Positions 17,538-27,806 of a stretch of 64,000 nt of DNA are shown in pieces; position 1 is the stretch's first letter, and every line of letters begins with the position of its first letter. The position numbers and the translations under genes were made by a program. This DNA is from Pirellulaceae bacterium. Lineage in GTDB: Bacteria; Planctomycetota; Planctomycetia; Pirellulales; Pirellulaceae. Below the pieces are notes generated by a model. That model was given only the letters and a program-made list of their open reading frames with translations, did not search any database and had not been told where the DNA came from. The stretch covers positions 1 to 64,000 of the forward strand of contig JADYZV010000185.1 of assembly GCA_020852965.1 (NCBI GenBank), written 5' to 3'.

Positions 17538-20500
17538 ATGTCGCGTCGTGAAAAAAGACAGCAATTTTCCCAATGGCTGAGGTCGCTCTTTTTTCAGGCT
17601 CAAAACAGTCCACCGAGCCGTCGCCCCCTTCTGGTCGAACCGCTCGAAACGCGACAGATGATGGCTGCCGATGGCTTCATGGCGCTGCTGGGGTCGGCTT
17701 ATCTGCAAAATGCGAACCAACCCGATTTGGGCCAGGCTACAGCCGCATCTCTGGTCGCCGGCACGCTAACCAATGGAAATCTGGTTGGCGAAGGCGAATT
17801 GTCCGCCGAAGGGGAGCCAGCCGACGACCTGGTCGCCTTTGCCAAGGCGCTGACCGATTCGGGGACGCGTTTCTTTGGAGCCGCTTGGTGCCCGCATTGC
17901 ACCGATCAGAGGCAGCTGTTCCAAGATGGTGGCAAATTCCTGCCCTTTATCGATGTGACCAACCCCGATCACACGCCTAACCAAGTCGCTATTGACGAAG
18001 GGGTCACCGAGTATCCCACCTGGGAGTTCCCCGATGGGACTCGGCTAACAGGTGTGCAATCGCTGCAAACGCTATCACAAAGGTCGGGAGTCCCCATTCC
18101 TCAGTCGTCAACTCCGTCGATTGCTCCCATCGACAATGTGACTGTCGGCATTGGTTCTCCGCTCAACATCCCAATCGATGGCTACGATCCGAATGGCAAC
18201 CCACTGACCATAACCGTCACCTCCAGCAATCCCGGCTTGATCGGCGCACAGGTGCTCACCGGCAATCGTAGTTGGAAGCTATCGGTCCAGAACTTTGGCG
18301 ATATGGTCTTCGAGTTATTTGAGAACGAGGCACCGCGACCGGCGGAGCGGGTAATCGCGTTGACTCAAAGCGGCTTTTACAATGGGGCTCCCTTCCATCG
18401 CGTCGTCAATAACTTTGTGATTCAAGGTGGAGATCCAGTCAACAAGGATGGCACGGGTGGGTCGCCGCTGGGAAAATTTGACGATCAATATAATCTTGAT
18501 CTGCAACACAATCGCAAGGGTGTGCTGTCGTACGCCAAATCGACCGACGATACGGGCGATTCACAGTTTTTCATAACTGCAGGGCCAACCCGTTACCTTG
18601 ACTTCAACCACAGCATCTTCGGGCAATTGATAGAAGGGGAAATTGTGCGTGATGCGATCAGCAAAACGCCAGTCAACAATACGACCCAGAACAAGCCAAT
18701 CAACCCGGTCATCATCACATCAGCCAGTGTTTTTACCGATACCGAAAATGGTGTGGTCATGCTCAAGCCCACCGGCACGGGGACTGGCACGGCAACGATT
18801 ACAGTCACCGCCAAGGACTCCGAGGGGAACAGTACCTCGCAGACCTTCACCGCCACCGTGGTCCAAGACACGGCCAACGGTGCTCCCTTTTTGAACGACA
18901 TTCCGACGGTGCAAGCCCAGGCGGGCGTGCCGATGACTATCAACCTTTCGGCGCAGGACGCGGAGAACGATACGCTGATCTATAGCGTTACCAAGATGGG
19001 AAGCGTGGATTACACCGTCACCGTCAACAGCAGCACAGGAGTTGTTACGCTCACGCCGCCAAGTGGCTTCAGCGGACAGCTCCAGTTCCTGGCGACGGTC
19101 AAGCAAACGACCACTCCCGATACCTCCAGCCCCGACGACAATCAAGTCGTGACGGTCAATGTCACTCAGTCGGCCCCCACCACGATTGACTTGTTGGCCG
19201 AAAGCGACAGTGGTGCGAGCTCGAGCGACAATATCACCAACGCGCAGACACTGACCTTTGCCGTCGGTGGCACGACCGCAGGCGCGGTTGTCGAAGTATT
19301 GGCGGGTGGAAATGTGGTGGGAACCGCCACCGCCACCGCCACGACGACCAATGTAACGGTCAATAATGTAGCCTCCCTGGGGCAAGGCTCGGTTCTGTTC
19401 ACTTCCCGGCAGCGCATCAGCGGTGTCAACAGTAGCCCATCTCCAGCGCTGGCGGTCGTGCTCGATAGCCAAGCGCCAGCCGCCATTGCCAGTGGCGTCC
19501 TACCTGCCAACACGTTAGTCGAGCAGCCGCTATCCGTCGATTTGAACCACGCCGATGAAGGACACGGATTGGTCTACGCGCTGGTGGGCGCGCCAGCGGG
19601 CATGACCATCGATAGCAATACGGGCGTCTTAAGCTGGACCCCCTCCACGGCGCAATTGGGAGTCGCTTCGCTCACACTGAAACTCACGGACGCGGCAGGT
19701 AACGTGCTCGATCAACCGATCAGCATCAATGTCATGGAGGAGCCGAAGGTACGCATTTCACTCAAAGCCGTCGACATGACTGGCGCACCGATCACCACGG
19801 TCGCCACCGGACAGCAGTTTAAGGTTCAGGTCATCGTCAAGGATTTGAGAACGGGAACCGCCATTCCCAATTCACCAACCGGAGTCTATTCGGCTTATCT
19901 CGACCTGTTGTACGATCCGGCAATTGTCGAACCGATCGCCAGCAACCCGCTCCACTTCGTCGATCCCTATTTGAACGATGCCGCTGGCTCGACCAGCACC
20001 CCGGGTTTGATTGACGAATTGGGGGCATTTTCCGATCGCTCATCGCGACAAGGGCCCGACGCGGCCGTCTTGGTCGAAGTGACTTTTGTAGCCAAGGCGG
20101 CTGGCAATCCGAATTTACGAAGCGAAGCGCCTGACCTAGCAACCAGCGAAGTTGGACTGTATGACATGACCGCCAAGATTCCGTTGTCGCAAGTCGAATT
20201 CCTGGGAAGTCCGTTTGTGGTCGGTGCAGACTTTATCGTCGCCAACGATGTGTACAACTTTGATGAGGACACCGGCACTCATGTCTTGAACGTGCTGACC
20301 AACGACACCACGCAAAGCGGGTCCGTATTAACCATCGCTTCAGTTTCGGCACCAACAGGTGGTGGGACAGTAACCATCGCCAGCGATGGTAAAACACTCA
20401 ATTACACTTCGGTAGCGAACTTTCATGGTGCCGAGACCTTTACCTACACGGCTCGCAACCAACAGAATGTTCCATTAACCGCGACCGTGACGGTACAAGT

Positions 20501-22409
20501 CACCGATGTCAACGATCCGCCCGTCGCACTCAACGACACCTTCACGGTCTTCCGCAACACCACGCAGAACATTTTGGAAGTGTTGACCAACGACACGACC
20601 GGTGCAGACGATCCTAATGCGGAGAGCTTGACCGTCACCGCCGTCAGCGCCGGGTCGGCGGGTGGTACCATCGAACTCGGCCCCAGCGGCTTGACGGTAC
20701 GCTACACGCCGAAAGCGAATTTTTCAGGCACCGAGACCTTCACCTATACGCTCAGCGATGGACGCGGCGGCACCGCCACGGGCAATGTCTCCGTGGCCGT
20801 AAATTTGGAAAACCCACCTCCGACCCCACAGAACGATACCTTCCAACTACAGGAAGATGCAGCGGAAAACCTGTACGATGTGTTGGCCAACGACACCACC
20901 AATGATCCCAGCGAAACACTGAGTATTTCTGCGGTGGGAACGTCCACCGTCGGCAGCAGCGTCAGCGTTTCGGCCGATGGTCTCAAGGTCCGCTACCGTC
21001 CGGCCCCGAATTTCAATGGTTCCGAAGTGTTGACCTATACGCTGCGTGACAGCGGCGGAGCGACCGCCGTGGGACAGATGACCTTTACCGTCGCTGCCGT
21101 CAACGATCCTCCCGATGCGATCAACGACAATGTCACGGGATTGTCCTCGACGACCACTCAATGGAACGTGCTCGCCAACGACTTCAACGTCGATCAAGGA
21201 GAAACACTCAAGATCACCGCAGTGACGCAACCGCCCAGCGGCCAAGGGACGGTGGCTATTTCCAGCGACGGTAGCTACCTGGTCTACACCGGCCCGGGGA
21301 GCTCTTTCGAAGGCTCGTTCTCGATTACTTACACCATCAACGACGGCTCAGGCCTGACCGACACTGCCACCATAGCGGCCACGATCAGCAACTACGTGCC
21401 GCGTGCGATTTCGGGGGTGATCGTCAACGGCGATGCGAGCACTAGGGTACCATTCGTAGGTGTTCCCATCTTGCTCAGCGGAACCGATCTCACCGGAGCA
21501 GCCATCTCCAAATCCACGACCGTAGGTGCCGATGGTTCGTACAATTTCGCCCAATTGGCACCTGGGGACTATCAGTTGTCGCGGGAGCCACTGGCATTTA
21601 TTAACGACGCCGGGGCGACTGTTAACATTCAATCGGGTGTTAGCGATGGCGACATGGTTAGCAACCTCAATATTTCTGGGTCGCTAAAAGTCGGTTACTT
21701 CGACATTCGCGATTTCCTAGGCTCGACCAACAAGAACAGTCTCACCGTTGCTGTGGAAGCTGACGGCACGGCTGCCTGGATCGCTCCACGTGGCGACTGG
21801 GCTCAACTCACTACGCTGCAAGCTAACTTGGACACCACCGCCAACGCACTAAAGATTAGCGCAGCCAATGGGACTCAATCGAATCTAAAAGCCAGCGTGC
21901 CATTGGCGAATAATTTACTCGCTTCGGTTGTCGGACGGGACGCCTCGATGCAACTACTCCGCATACGCGGCAGCACGGTACAGGCTGGCTTGGCTGCCAC
22001 CAGCACACCCGCGTCGATTAGTGCGACTAGCTCGACCAATGGTACTTCCGGTACCCAGGGGCTGTCATCGACTGGGGAGCTGGACGGGGAAGGCGAGGGG
22101 GAGGGGGCTGCAGTCATCGCTCCTGCCATCGAAACCTCACCGAGCAACAGTCCGTTGCCGCTCGGTGAATTGGTAGCTCCCACTCCGACCGCAATCAACC
22201 AAGTTCCAGCGGCCGCTCCGCAATCACCATCGCAAGCTATTCAGCGGTTGTTGGGATCCAGCCCACGCATGACGGCCAGCGATGTGGCGAACCGCGTTGA
22301 CACAAGCCTGACCGCTGCCGCCGTCGATGAAGCCATGCAGTCAGTTCTTCCCTCAATGCAATTGCAGTTGGCGGACGACTTGTCCGACACGCTCGCTCGA
22401 CGCCACTAG
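17538..22409 (+). CDS. giant secreted surface protein with thioredoxin, cyclophilin and cadherin-like domains
   Basis: 1623 residues. A LEPR-XLL-like export motif of planctomycetes is VEPLETRQMMAA at about 33-44. A thioredoxin-like domain lies at about 95-190 with active site WCPHC at 117-121. A cyclophilin PPIase lies at about 245-395 with FHRVV, QGGDP and SQFFIT. A cohesin-like domain lies at about 736-894 (RISLKAVDM to SAYLDLLYDP). Four cadherin-like/VCBS-type repeats lie at about 897-1287 (NDTF...VLTNDTT, FTYT.R.). A CNA-B-like unit lies at about 1289-1360. It is a surface adhesin that may also act on disulfides and prolyl bonds outside the cell. Enzymatic activity is inferred from motifs. 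Confidence 0.85.
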   Translation: MSRREKRQQFSQWLRSLFFQAQNSPPSRRPLLVEPLETRQMMAADGFMALLGSAYLQNANQPDLGQATAASLVAGTLTNGNLVGEGELSAEGEPADDLVAFAKALTDSGTRFFGAAWCPHCTDQRQLFQDGGKFLPFIDVTNPDHTPNQVAIDEGVTEYPTWEFPDGTRLTGVQSLQTLSQRSGVPIPQSSTPSIAPIDNVTVGIGSPLNIPIDGYDPNGNPLTITVTSSNPGLIGAQVLTGNRSWKLSVQNFGDMVFELFENEAPRPAERVIALTQSGFYNGAPFHRVVNNFVIQGGDPVNKDGTGGSPLGKFDDQYNLDLQHNRKGVLSYAKSTDDTGDSQFFITAGPTRYLDFNHSIFGQLIEGEIVRDAISKTPVNNTTQNKPINPVIITSASVFTDTENGVVMLKPTGTGTGTATITVTAKDSEGNSTSQTFTATVVQDTANGAPFLNDIPTVQAQAGVPMTINLSAQDAENDTLIYSVTKMGSVDYTVTVNSSTGVVTLTPPSGFSGQLQFLATVKQTTTPDTSSPDDNQVVTVNVTQSAPTTIDLLAESDSGASSSDNITNAQTLTFAVGGTTAGAVVEVLAGGNVVGTATATATTTNVTVNNVASLGQGSVLFTSRQRISGVNSSPSPALAVVLDSQAPAAIASGVLPANTLVEQPLSVDLNHADEGHGLVYALVGAPAGMTIDSNTGVLSWTPSTAQLGVASLTLKLTDAAGNVLDQPISINVMEEPKVRISLKAVDMTGAPITTVATGQQFKVQVIVKDLRTGTAIPNSPTGVYSAYLDLLYDPAIVEPIASNPLHFVDPYLNDAAGSTSTPGLIDELGAFSDRSSRQGPDAAVLVEVTFVAKAAGNPNLRSEAPDLATSEVGLYDMTAKIPLSQVEFLGSPFVVGADFIVANDVYNFDEDTGTHVLNVLTNDTTQSGSVLTIASVSAPTGGGTVTIASDGKTLNYTSVANFHGAETFTYTARNQQNVPLTATVTVQVTDVNDPPVALNDTFTVFRNTTQNILEVLTNDTTGADDPNAESLTVTAVSAGSAGGTIELGPSGLTVRYTPKANFSGTETFTYTLSDGRGGTATGNVSVAVNLENPPPTPQNDTFQLQEDAAENLYDVLANDTTNDPSETLSISAVGTSTVGSSVSVSADGLKVRYRPAPNFNGSEVLTYTLRDSGGATAVGQMTFTVAAVNDPPDAINDNVTGLSSTTTQWNVLANDFNVDQGETLKITAVTQPPSGQGTVAISSDGSYLVYTGPGSSFEGSFSITYTINDGSGLTDTATIAATISNYVPRAISGVIVNGDASTRVPFVGVPILLSGTDLTGAAISKSTTVGADGSYNFAQLAPGDYQLSREPLAFINDAGATVNIQSGVSDGDMVSNLNISGSLKVGYFDIRDFLGSTNKNSLTVAVEADGTAAWIAPRGDWAQLTTLQANLDTTANALKISAANGTQSNLKASVPLANNLLASVVGRDASMQLLRIRGSTVQAGLAATSTPASISATSSTNGTSGTQGLSSTGELDGEGEGEGAAVIAPAIETSPSNSPLPLGELVAPTPTAINQVPAAAPQSPSQAIQRLLGSSPRMTASDVANRVDTSLTAAAVDEAMQSVLPSMQLQLADDLSDTLARRH

Positions 22410-22706
22410 TACTAGGTAAAGATTAAGCGATTTTGTGCTCCCGCGAAGCTCAACTGGGAGCCGAAAACTGCCGATGAACACAGCCTAAAGCCGCATGTTT
22501 GAGTCGCTTCTGGAACCGGAAAATGGTGGAGAAAACGTTGTTTTTCTGGAAAAAAAGTTGATTTTTGAGCGAAAAATCGCGAAAACCCATAGAATTCAAG
22601 GGGTTTTTGGGCGTTGACCCGTTGAAATTTACGTGGCGCATCGTTTAATCGTCTCCCAACTGTACCTCGCTCCATGGGCCAAATCATTTAGAAAGGGATT
22701 GTAAGT
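22410..22706. other. 297-bp spacer upstream of HU gene
   Basis: It is AT-richer than its surroundings, with runs of A and T around 22530-22600 that suit a strong promoter for the HU-like gene. An open frame on the minus strand here is rich in Phe/Lys and is not supported. No repeat is recognised. Confidence 0.5.
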
Positions 22707-23030
22707 ATGGCGAAAGCCGCTGTTAAGAAGAAACCGTTGACGAAGACCGAGATCTTCAACAACCTGGCCGAACGTACTGGACTGAACAAAAAGCAAATCG
22801 CGGAGTTCTTCGATGCGTTGGCCGCAGAGATTGAAGCCAACATCGGCAAGAAAGGTCCACGCGTTTTCCAGATTCCTAACTTGTGCAAAATTGTCGCTGT
22901 CGACAAGCCAGCATTGCCGAGGCGCCAAGTGCGCAATCCAGCCACGGGAGACATGATTTGGGCCGATCCCAAACCAGCTTCGGTGCAAGTCAAAGTACGC
23001 CCTCTGAAGAAGCTCAAAGACATGGCCTAA
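22707..23030 (+). CDS. HU-family DNA-binding protein
   Basis: 107 residues. The basic N-terminus (MAKAAVKKKPLTKTEIF) leads into the HU helix pair (NNLAERTGLNKKQIAEFFDALAAEI). The beta arm is modified: GPRVFQIPNLCKIVAVDKPALPRRQVRNP keeps the RxxRNP arm tip that intercalates DNA. The tail is Lys-rich. It packs or bends chromosomal DNA. Planctomycetes carry several divergent HU paralogues of this size. An excellent terminator follows, so the unit is monocistronic and probably highly expressed. Confidence 0.88.
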   Translation: MAKAAVKKKPLTKTEIFNNLAERTGLNKKQIAEFFDALAAEIEANIGKKGPRVFQIPNLCKIVAVDKPALPRRQVRNPATGDMIWADPKPASVQVKVRPLKKLKDMA

Positions 23031-23058
23031 TTCGGCTCTGTGAGCAAAAGACGATTCG

Positions 23059-23094
23059 CAATTAGGCGTCCCACCAGGACGCCTAATTGTTTTT
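23059..23094 (+). terminator. intrinsic terminator of HU-like gene
   Basis: A 13-bp perfect stem (CAATTAGGCGTCC and its complement), a 5-base loop CACCA and a run of five Ts. It lies 29 bases after the stop codon. Confidence 0.93.
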
Positions 23095-23128
23095 CACCCC
23101 AACTCCCAACTCCCAACTCTACTCGCAA

Positions 23129-23791
23129 TTAAGACAATAACTCAGCGATCCTTGCATCAGCCAGGCTTGCTGCACGCAAAGCGACGCCGCTAAAGTCATG
23201 CTCTAAGCTGTGAACGCCAGGCACGGCGACGGTACACGCTCCCGAGGCGATGCCAGCTCGCGTGCCATGATGACTGTCTTCGAGCACCAACATCTGTGGC
23301 GCGTCAATTCCCATGCGACGCGCCGCTTCGACATAGATGTCCGGTGCAGGCTTGCCATGCTCGACATCTTCGGCAGTAACCACGAAATCGAAACGATCTT
23401 CCAGCTCGACGATCTCCAAGACACTGCGCACGAAGTGATGCGGGCTACTGGTCGCGATACATCGCGGTAGTTGCAGCCTGTCGAGTCGCTCGAGCAATTC
23501 TTCCAAACCGGGCAACGTTTGCAGCTTGCTCGGTAGCAACTCGACGAATATCTCGTCCGATTCAAGTGCCAATGTTGTATGCGTGTCGCTCAGTCGCTCA
23601 CGCTCGATCATGACCGCGAAAGCCTGTGGTCCTGGAAGCCCCATCATGGCCGCTTTCAACTCGGAACTAAAACGGCGATCGCGACGGCTGAGCAGAATCT
23701 CGCCCACTTCCGAGTATAATTCTTCGGTATTGACCATTAACCCGTCCATATCGAAGGCGACGCCTCGAATTGTGTGCGCCCAAACATTCAT
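23129..23791 (-). CDS. HAD-superfamily sugar-phosphate phosphatase / beta-PGM-like
   Basis: 220 residues. Motif I FDMDGLMVNTEE gives the nucleophile Asp and acid-base Asp; ATSSPHHFV is motif II, the KPAPDIYVEAA Lys is motif III, and LVLEDSHHGTRAGIASG is motif IV. The cap is small and helical, the beta-phosphoglucomutase/phosphoglycolate type. It would dephosphorylate or isomerise a small sugar phosphate in the cytosol. The substrate is not determined by sequence. It is convergent with HU and separated from it by the terminator. Confidence 0.88.
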   Translation of the reverse strand: MNVWAHTIRGVAFDMDGLMVNTEELYSEVGEILLSRRDRRFSSELKAAMMGLPGPQAFAVMIERERLSDTHTTLALESDEIFVELLPSKLQTLPGLEELLERLDRLQLPRCIATSSPHHFVRSVLEIVELEDRFDFVVTAEDVEHGKPAPDIYVEAARRMGIDAPQMLVLEDSHHGTRAGIASGACTVAVPGVHSLEHDFSGVALRAASLADARIAELLS

Positions 23792-23817
23792 CCAATGAGG
23801 CCTTTTTATTGAGTAGC

Positions 23818-23912
23818 CTAGCTACCGTCGCCAGACGGTAGTTCCCTACTGTTTGGCGACCATAGCTGCAGAACCATCAAGTAGTTTTCTACCGTCTGGC
23901 GACGGTGACTAC
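23818..23912. repeat. TACCGTCTGGCGACGGTA repeat cluster
   Basis: Inverted halves read CTACCGTCGCCAGACGGTAG (about 23822-23841), a divergent copy CTACTGTTTGGCGACCATAG, then CTACCGTCTGGCGACGGT. Three half-units fill the divergent spacer between the HAD and DUF3754 genes, so promoters there must lie within or beside the repeats. Confidence 0.85.
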
Positions 23913-23952
23913 AGAGTTAAATCAAAGTAAAATCTAGCCCAAACACAGAACT

Positions 23953-25260
23953 ATGCGCCATCTGGATGAAGATACGATCGTCGATCAGACCGTTGGTCGG
24001 CACGAGAATTTCGTCCCATTGCACACCACCGATGTTGTCGAGTACCTGGCTCAACATCCAAGTCTAGCGAGCAGCGATCGCAGTCGATTCCGCGAGTTGG
24101 CTGCTATGATTCTCTCGCTTTTGCATCATTTGTACAGGCAACGGCACGAGCATTTGACGTACATCTATGCACCGCTGGATCCCGACCGCGATCGTATGCT
24201 AATGACGGTCCCGACGCCCGAGTATCGCGACCGCTTGGCCGAGGATCTTTTTCGACAGCTTCCTGAAGTGTTGGCTCGAGCCAACTATCACCGCTTAAGC
24301 CAAACTGAGATAGAGCAAGCGATGAAGGCGGCCAGTCGCTGGGGCGTGCGCATGCGCATCAACTTTGCGGCCCTCGATCACCTCGAAGTCTATGGACGCG
24401 GCAACGTGATTGGCCAACGCATGATTCGAAACTGGAAAAACTTTCTTCGTGTCGAATCGATTTCAGTGCCTCTGTATCAGCGCGTGGTAGTCGTCTTCCG
24501 CACCAATGCCAAGCTCAAATCGCCGCAGTTCGATTCGCGCCGCGTCTACTTGCGGATGTTTAAGAACGTTCCTCAGCAAGACGTCGACATGCTGCTGCCG
24601 TCGATCGACATACAGATGACTTGGCTCGACCACTCGCGGATCGTGGTCCCCAGTCTGTATGCCGCAGGTATCACGCTTTGGCGTTTCCTGCGCAACGTGC
24701 TATTGTTGACTTTGTTCGGAGTTTTCAAGACGGCCGCCATGGTCGTGTTGGGACTGTTTGCAATTGGCTTTGGCATCAAGTCGATGCTCACCTATCGCAC
24801 GCATACCAAGCGACGCCACATGCTCAATATGGCTCAGAGCTTGTACTACCAAAATTTGGATAACAACATGGGCGTGCTCTTGAAACTGCTCGAAGAGGGG
24901 GAACAGCAAGAGGCTTGCGAAGCCATCCTGGCCTACTTCGCCGCTACTTTTCTGCTCAGTCCAGGTATCGCAGAGGAACGCCGCGAGGAAGAACCCAGCG
25001 ATAGCTCGGATTGCTGCGCTGGAAGCGCGGCCGTTGGCTCGACAACGCACCCCGCGATTAGTTTGGCCGACATCGACCACGCTTGCGAAACTCTGTTGCT
25101 CGAAGCGACCCAGTTGAACGTCGATTTTGATGTCGAGTCGACCGCTCGAAACTTAAGCCAACTTGGGATCATGAGCGCCAGCGGTGACAACTGGCAGACC
25201 GTTCCGCTGGCGCAAGCCCTGCAAAAGCTCGATAGGACTTGGGACGATTGGTTTAAATAG
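23953..25260 (+). CDS. DUF3754 / TMEM143-like membrane protein
   Basis: 435 residues. The N-terminal part shows the family pattern NFVPLHTTDVVEYLAQHP and the core shows the FRTNAKLKSPQFDSRRVYLRMFKNVP block with DIQMTWLDHSRIVVPSLYA. Two membrane helices follow (LLLTLFGVFKTAAMVVLGLF, AIGFGIKSMLTY). After them are a helix-rich domain (LYYQNLDNNMGVLLKLLEEGEQQEACEAILAYF) and a Cys pair. The family is found in bacteria and mitochondria without known function. It is a single gene with a divergent repeat upstream. Confidence 0.85.
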   Translation: MRHLDEDTIVDQTVGRHENFVPLHTTDVVEYLAQHPSLASSDRSRFRELAAMILSLLHHLYRQRHEHLTYIYAPLDPDRDRMLMTVPTPEYRDRLAEDLFRQLPEVLARANYHRLSQTEIEQAMKAASRWGVRMRINFAALDHLEVYGRGNVIGQRMIRNWKNFLRVESISVPLYQRVVVVFRTNAKLKSPQFDSRRVYLRMFKNVPQQDVDMLLPSIDIQMTWLDHSRIVVPSLYAAGITLWRFLRNVLLLTLFGVFKTAAMVVLGLFAIGFGIKSMLTYRTHTKRRHMLNMAQSLYYQNLDNNMGVLLKLLEEGEQQEACEAILAYFAATFLLSPGIAEERREEEPSDSSDCCAGSAAVGSTTHPAISLADIDHACETLLLEATQLNVDFDVESTARNLSQLGIMSASGDNWQTVPLAQALQKLDRTWDDWFK

Positions 25261-25926
25261 TTCTACGTCAAGCGGTATTGCGTGTGCAGAAGTTGGGAGT
25301 TGGGAGCTGGGAGTGGCGACGGGTGCCAAAACGGATTCACCTGCGAGCAAGCTCACAGGGGCTGTTTGTAAGGCTCGTGAAACTGTGGGGGACAAGGTGC
25401 TGCCCAGCAATTTATTTATGCCTTTTTTCGGTAATTCCTTCAAAAGTGTGTAAAGTTTTCGTCCCAGCTCCGTCTGGTTTGTAATGCGACTTCCTTAGGC
25501 CGCAGCCTGGCGGCACAAACGGTTGTGCCGGCTACTTTGGGAATCGTTTTGCCTGCAATCGAAAGGAAGGTCGCGAAAACAAGATTTTTTTTTACCAGAC
25601 GTGACCCAAGGTGTCCCAGTCCCCTTCGATACTAGGGGCAAGTCAGGAGTTTGCTGAGTGCAAAAGTTTGCTGAGTGATTGCCGAGCGGCCTCGAATTCG
25701 TTAGTATCGCGCCTGGTGAGATGCGATTTACCAACGGAAATGGGAGACCACGCTCGGCTCATAGGTGGCCCGATGCTCCGCGTCGGCACGCTGAATCGAT
25801 TTGCCAAACGGAAACTCAGGCGAGAGCTTGGCTGACTTGAGTCGTACCGGTTTGCGGGCATGCGATGGTTTCACACTTTCAGTTTAGGGAACCCGGGATA
25901 TGGTTACAACAGCGAGACAATCAAAC
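25261..25926. other. 665-bp spacer upstream of recA
   Basis: There are no credible genes. It holds a GGGAGTTGGGAGCTGGGAG heptamer-like tract near 25286-25316, a 13-base direct repeat AGTTTGCTGAGTG at 25648 and 25665, and a partial GCGGAG-loop palindrome (CCGATGCTCCGCGTCGG) at 25769-25785. The recA promoter should lie in the last 100 bases. I could not identify a LexA box. Confidence 0.5.
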
Positions 25927-27060
25927 ATGGCTAAGAAGAAGAGTGCAGCACCAGCCTCGAGCAAAAAAGGTGGTAAAAGCCCCGAGGGGATGGAGGAGGT
26001 TTACAAGCGCGAGCCGGGCTTGAAAACCACTCTGGAGCAGATCGAGAAGCAGTTCGGCGAAGGCTCGATCATGCCCTTGGGAGGTGAGGCATTGCTGAAG
26101 ATCTCCGGCGTAACCACCGGTAGCCTATCGCTCGACATGGCCTTGGGGGGCGTGGGGGTGCCGCGTGGGAGGATCATCGAGATCTTCGGGCCAGAATCGA
26201 GCGGTAAAACCACGCTGGCCCTGCACATCTGTGCCGAAGCTCAGAAGGCGGGGGGCATCGCATCCATCATCGACGCCGAGCATGCCTTCGACCCCAGTTG
26301 GGCTAAGAAGCTCGGGGTGCAACTCGATACCCTACTCGTTTCTCAACCGAGTTGCGGTGAAGAGGCGATGCAAATTACCGAACACCTGGTCAAGAGCAAC
26401 GCAGTCGACGTCATCGTGATCGACTCGGTTGCCGCCCTGGTCCCCAAAGCGGAGCTGGACGGAGAGATTGGCCAATCGCACGTGGGGCTTCAAGCTCGCT
26501 TGATGAGCCAATCGATGCGCAAGTTGACCGGAGCCATCTCCAAAAGCAAGACGGTCGTCATCTTCATCAACCAGATTCGTGAAAAGATCGGCGTGATGTT
26601 CGGCAGCCCAGAGACCACTCCCGGCGGTCGCGCGCTGAAGTTCTATACGTCTTGCCGTATCGACGTGCGACGCATCGGTAGCTTGAAGGATGGCGAAGAG
26701 GTGGTCGGCCAACGCGTGCGTTGCAAAATCGTCAAAAATAAAGTGGCACCTCCCTTCCGTGTGGCCGAGTTCGACATGATGCATAATTCGGGAATCAGCT
26801 ACGAAGGGGATCTGCTCGACGTCGGGGCGGAGTTGAAGGTCATCAACCGCAGTGGTGCTTGGTTCAAGTACAATGAGACCTACTTGGGACAAGGCAAAGA
26901 AAAGGCGCGCGCCTTTTTGCTAGAGAACAAAGACATTGCCGAAGAGATCAAGGACTTGATCATGGCCGCTGGTGGTTACCACGGCCCTGAAGGAAAGGCT
27001 GAAGACAATGCGTCGACTGAATCGGAGGAAGCCGAAGCAACCGAAATGGTCGACAGCTAA
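25927..27060 (+). CDS. recA: recombinase A
   Basis: 377 residues from the ATG of [10 protein letters not shown]; an in-frame ATG-like start at 25900 is less likely. Walker A is GPESSGKTT, Walker [15 protein letters not shown], then loop 1 ([18 protein letters not shown]), the [20 protein letters not shown] segment and the signature ALKFYTSCR (most bacteria have ALKFYASVR). The RecA C-terminal domain ends with an acidic tail that tunes DNA binding. It forms filaments on single-stranded DNA, drives strand exchange and cleaves LexA where that exists. A Lys/Ser-rich N-terminal extension of about 30 residues is a feature of the phylum. Confidence 0.97.
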   Translation: MAKKKSAAPASSKKGGKSPEGMEEVYKREPGLKTTLEQIEKQFGEGSIMPLGGEALLKISGVTTGSLSLDMALGGVGVPRGRIIEIFGPESSGKTTLALHICAEAQKAGGIASIIDAEHAFDPSWAKKLGVQLDTLLVSQPSCGEEAMQITEHLVKSNAVDVIVIDSVAALVPKAELDGEIGQSHVGLQARLMSQSMRKLTGAISKSKTVVIFINQIREKIGVMFGSPETTPGGRALKFYTSCRIDVRRIGSLKDGEEVVGQRVRCKIVKNKVAPPFRVAEFDMMHNSGISYEGDLLDVGAELKVINRSGAWFKYNETYLGQGKEKARAFLLENKDIAEEIKDLIMAAGGYHGPEGKAEDNASTESEEAEATEMVDS

Positions 27061-27132
27061 GCAGCAGTCGTAGCTGAAGTCGCAAGACTTTTGCTACGGT
27101 AAGTTAATAGTTCGTCCTCAGAGGAATTTACT

Positions 27133-27657
27133 GTGCGACTGCCCATCCAAATGCTTTTGCTCGGATTGATCACCTGGGGTTTCATCGAACCCAGCACCGC
27201 ACAGGATACTAGAACTCATCGTGTTTCCGTCGAGGATGTGGGAACTCGGTTGATCCTCATCGGTAGGCTTGGTAAGCCACTCGGTGAAGAATTTGAGATT
27301 CGGGGACATTGGCATTTTCCTCCGACACCCTATGTCAAAGACTATTCGCTACGTTTTACGGTTGATTCCATTGATGGGAAATTGATTGATAAGCCGATTG
27401 AATTCAACTATGCACAATTGCGGTTTTTGGACAGGGAACACCATGATGTAATCCCCGCCTACGCCGAGCATGCAAAACTCGACGGCGAGTGCTGGACACT
27501 AATCGGCTACGAGACAGGTCACATACAGATCCAGCCAGACGAGTATGGAGACCCCGCACCTGTATTCCCGGTCGTTGGAATGCCATACTTTACGCGACCA
27601 TTCACGTCGCAAATTGTGGCAGTCCTCAAATCAAAAACCGGACAAACCAAGGATTGA
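27133..27657 (+). CDS. secreted hypothetical protein
   Basis: 174 residues from a GTG start. The signal peptide is MRLPIQMLLLGLITWGFIEP with a STAQD-type cleavage. The mature part is beta-rich, about 150 residues, with one Trp-His block (IRGHWHFPPTPYVKDYSLRF). No domain is recognised. It lies 72 bases after recA, with its own promoter possible. Its restricted look suggests a species- or family-level gene. Confidence 0.55.
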   Translation: MRLPIQMLLLGLITWGFIEPSTAQDTRTHRVSVEDVGTRLILIGRLGKPLGEEFEIRGHWHFPPTPYVKDYSLRFTVDSIDGKLIDKPIEFNYAQLRFLDREHHDVIPAYAEHAKLDGECWTLIGYETGHIQIQPDEYGDPAPVFPVVGMPYFTRPFTSQIVAVLKSKTGQTKD

Positions 27658-27806
27658 GCGCGAGTTCCGTTGGCTCATTCACTTTGCGGTTCAAAGTCAT
27701 GTGACGGAACCGCGTTAATCCAAACGTAACCCCGCTTTAAATTAGCGTTTTTCGATTGTCGACACGCATCGTTCGCTTGGCTATAATCGGTCAGGGGGGA
27801 TACAAA

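Noticed and set aside
22412-22687. 91-codon minus-strand frame before HU
   Set aside because: No family match; it occupies the promoter region and is biased to Phe, Lys and Gln from AT-rich DNA.
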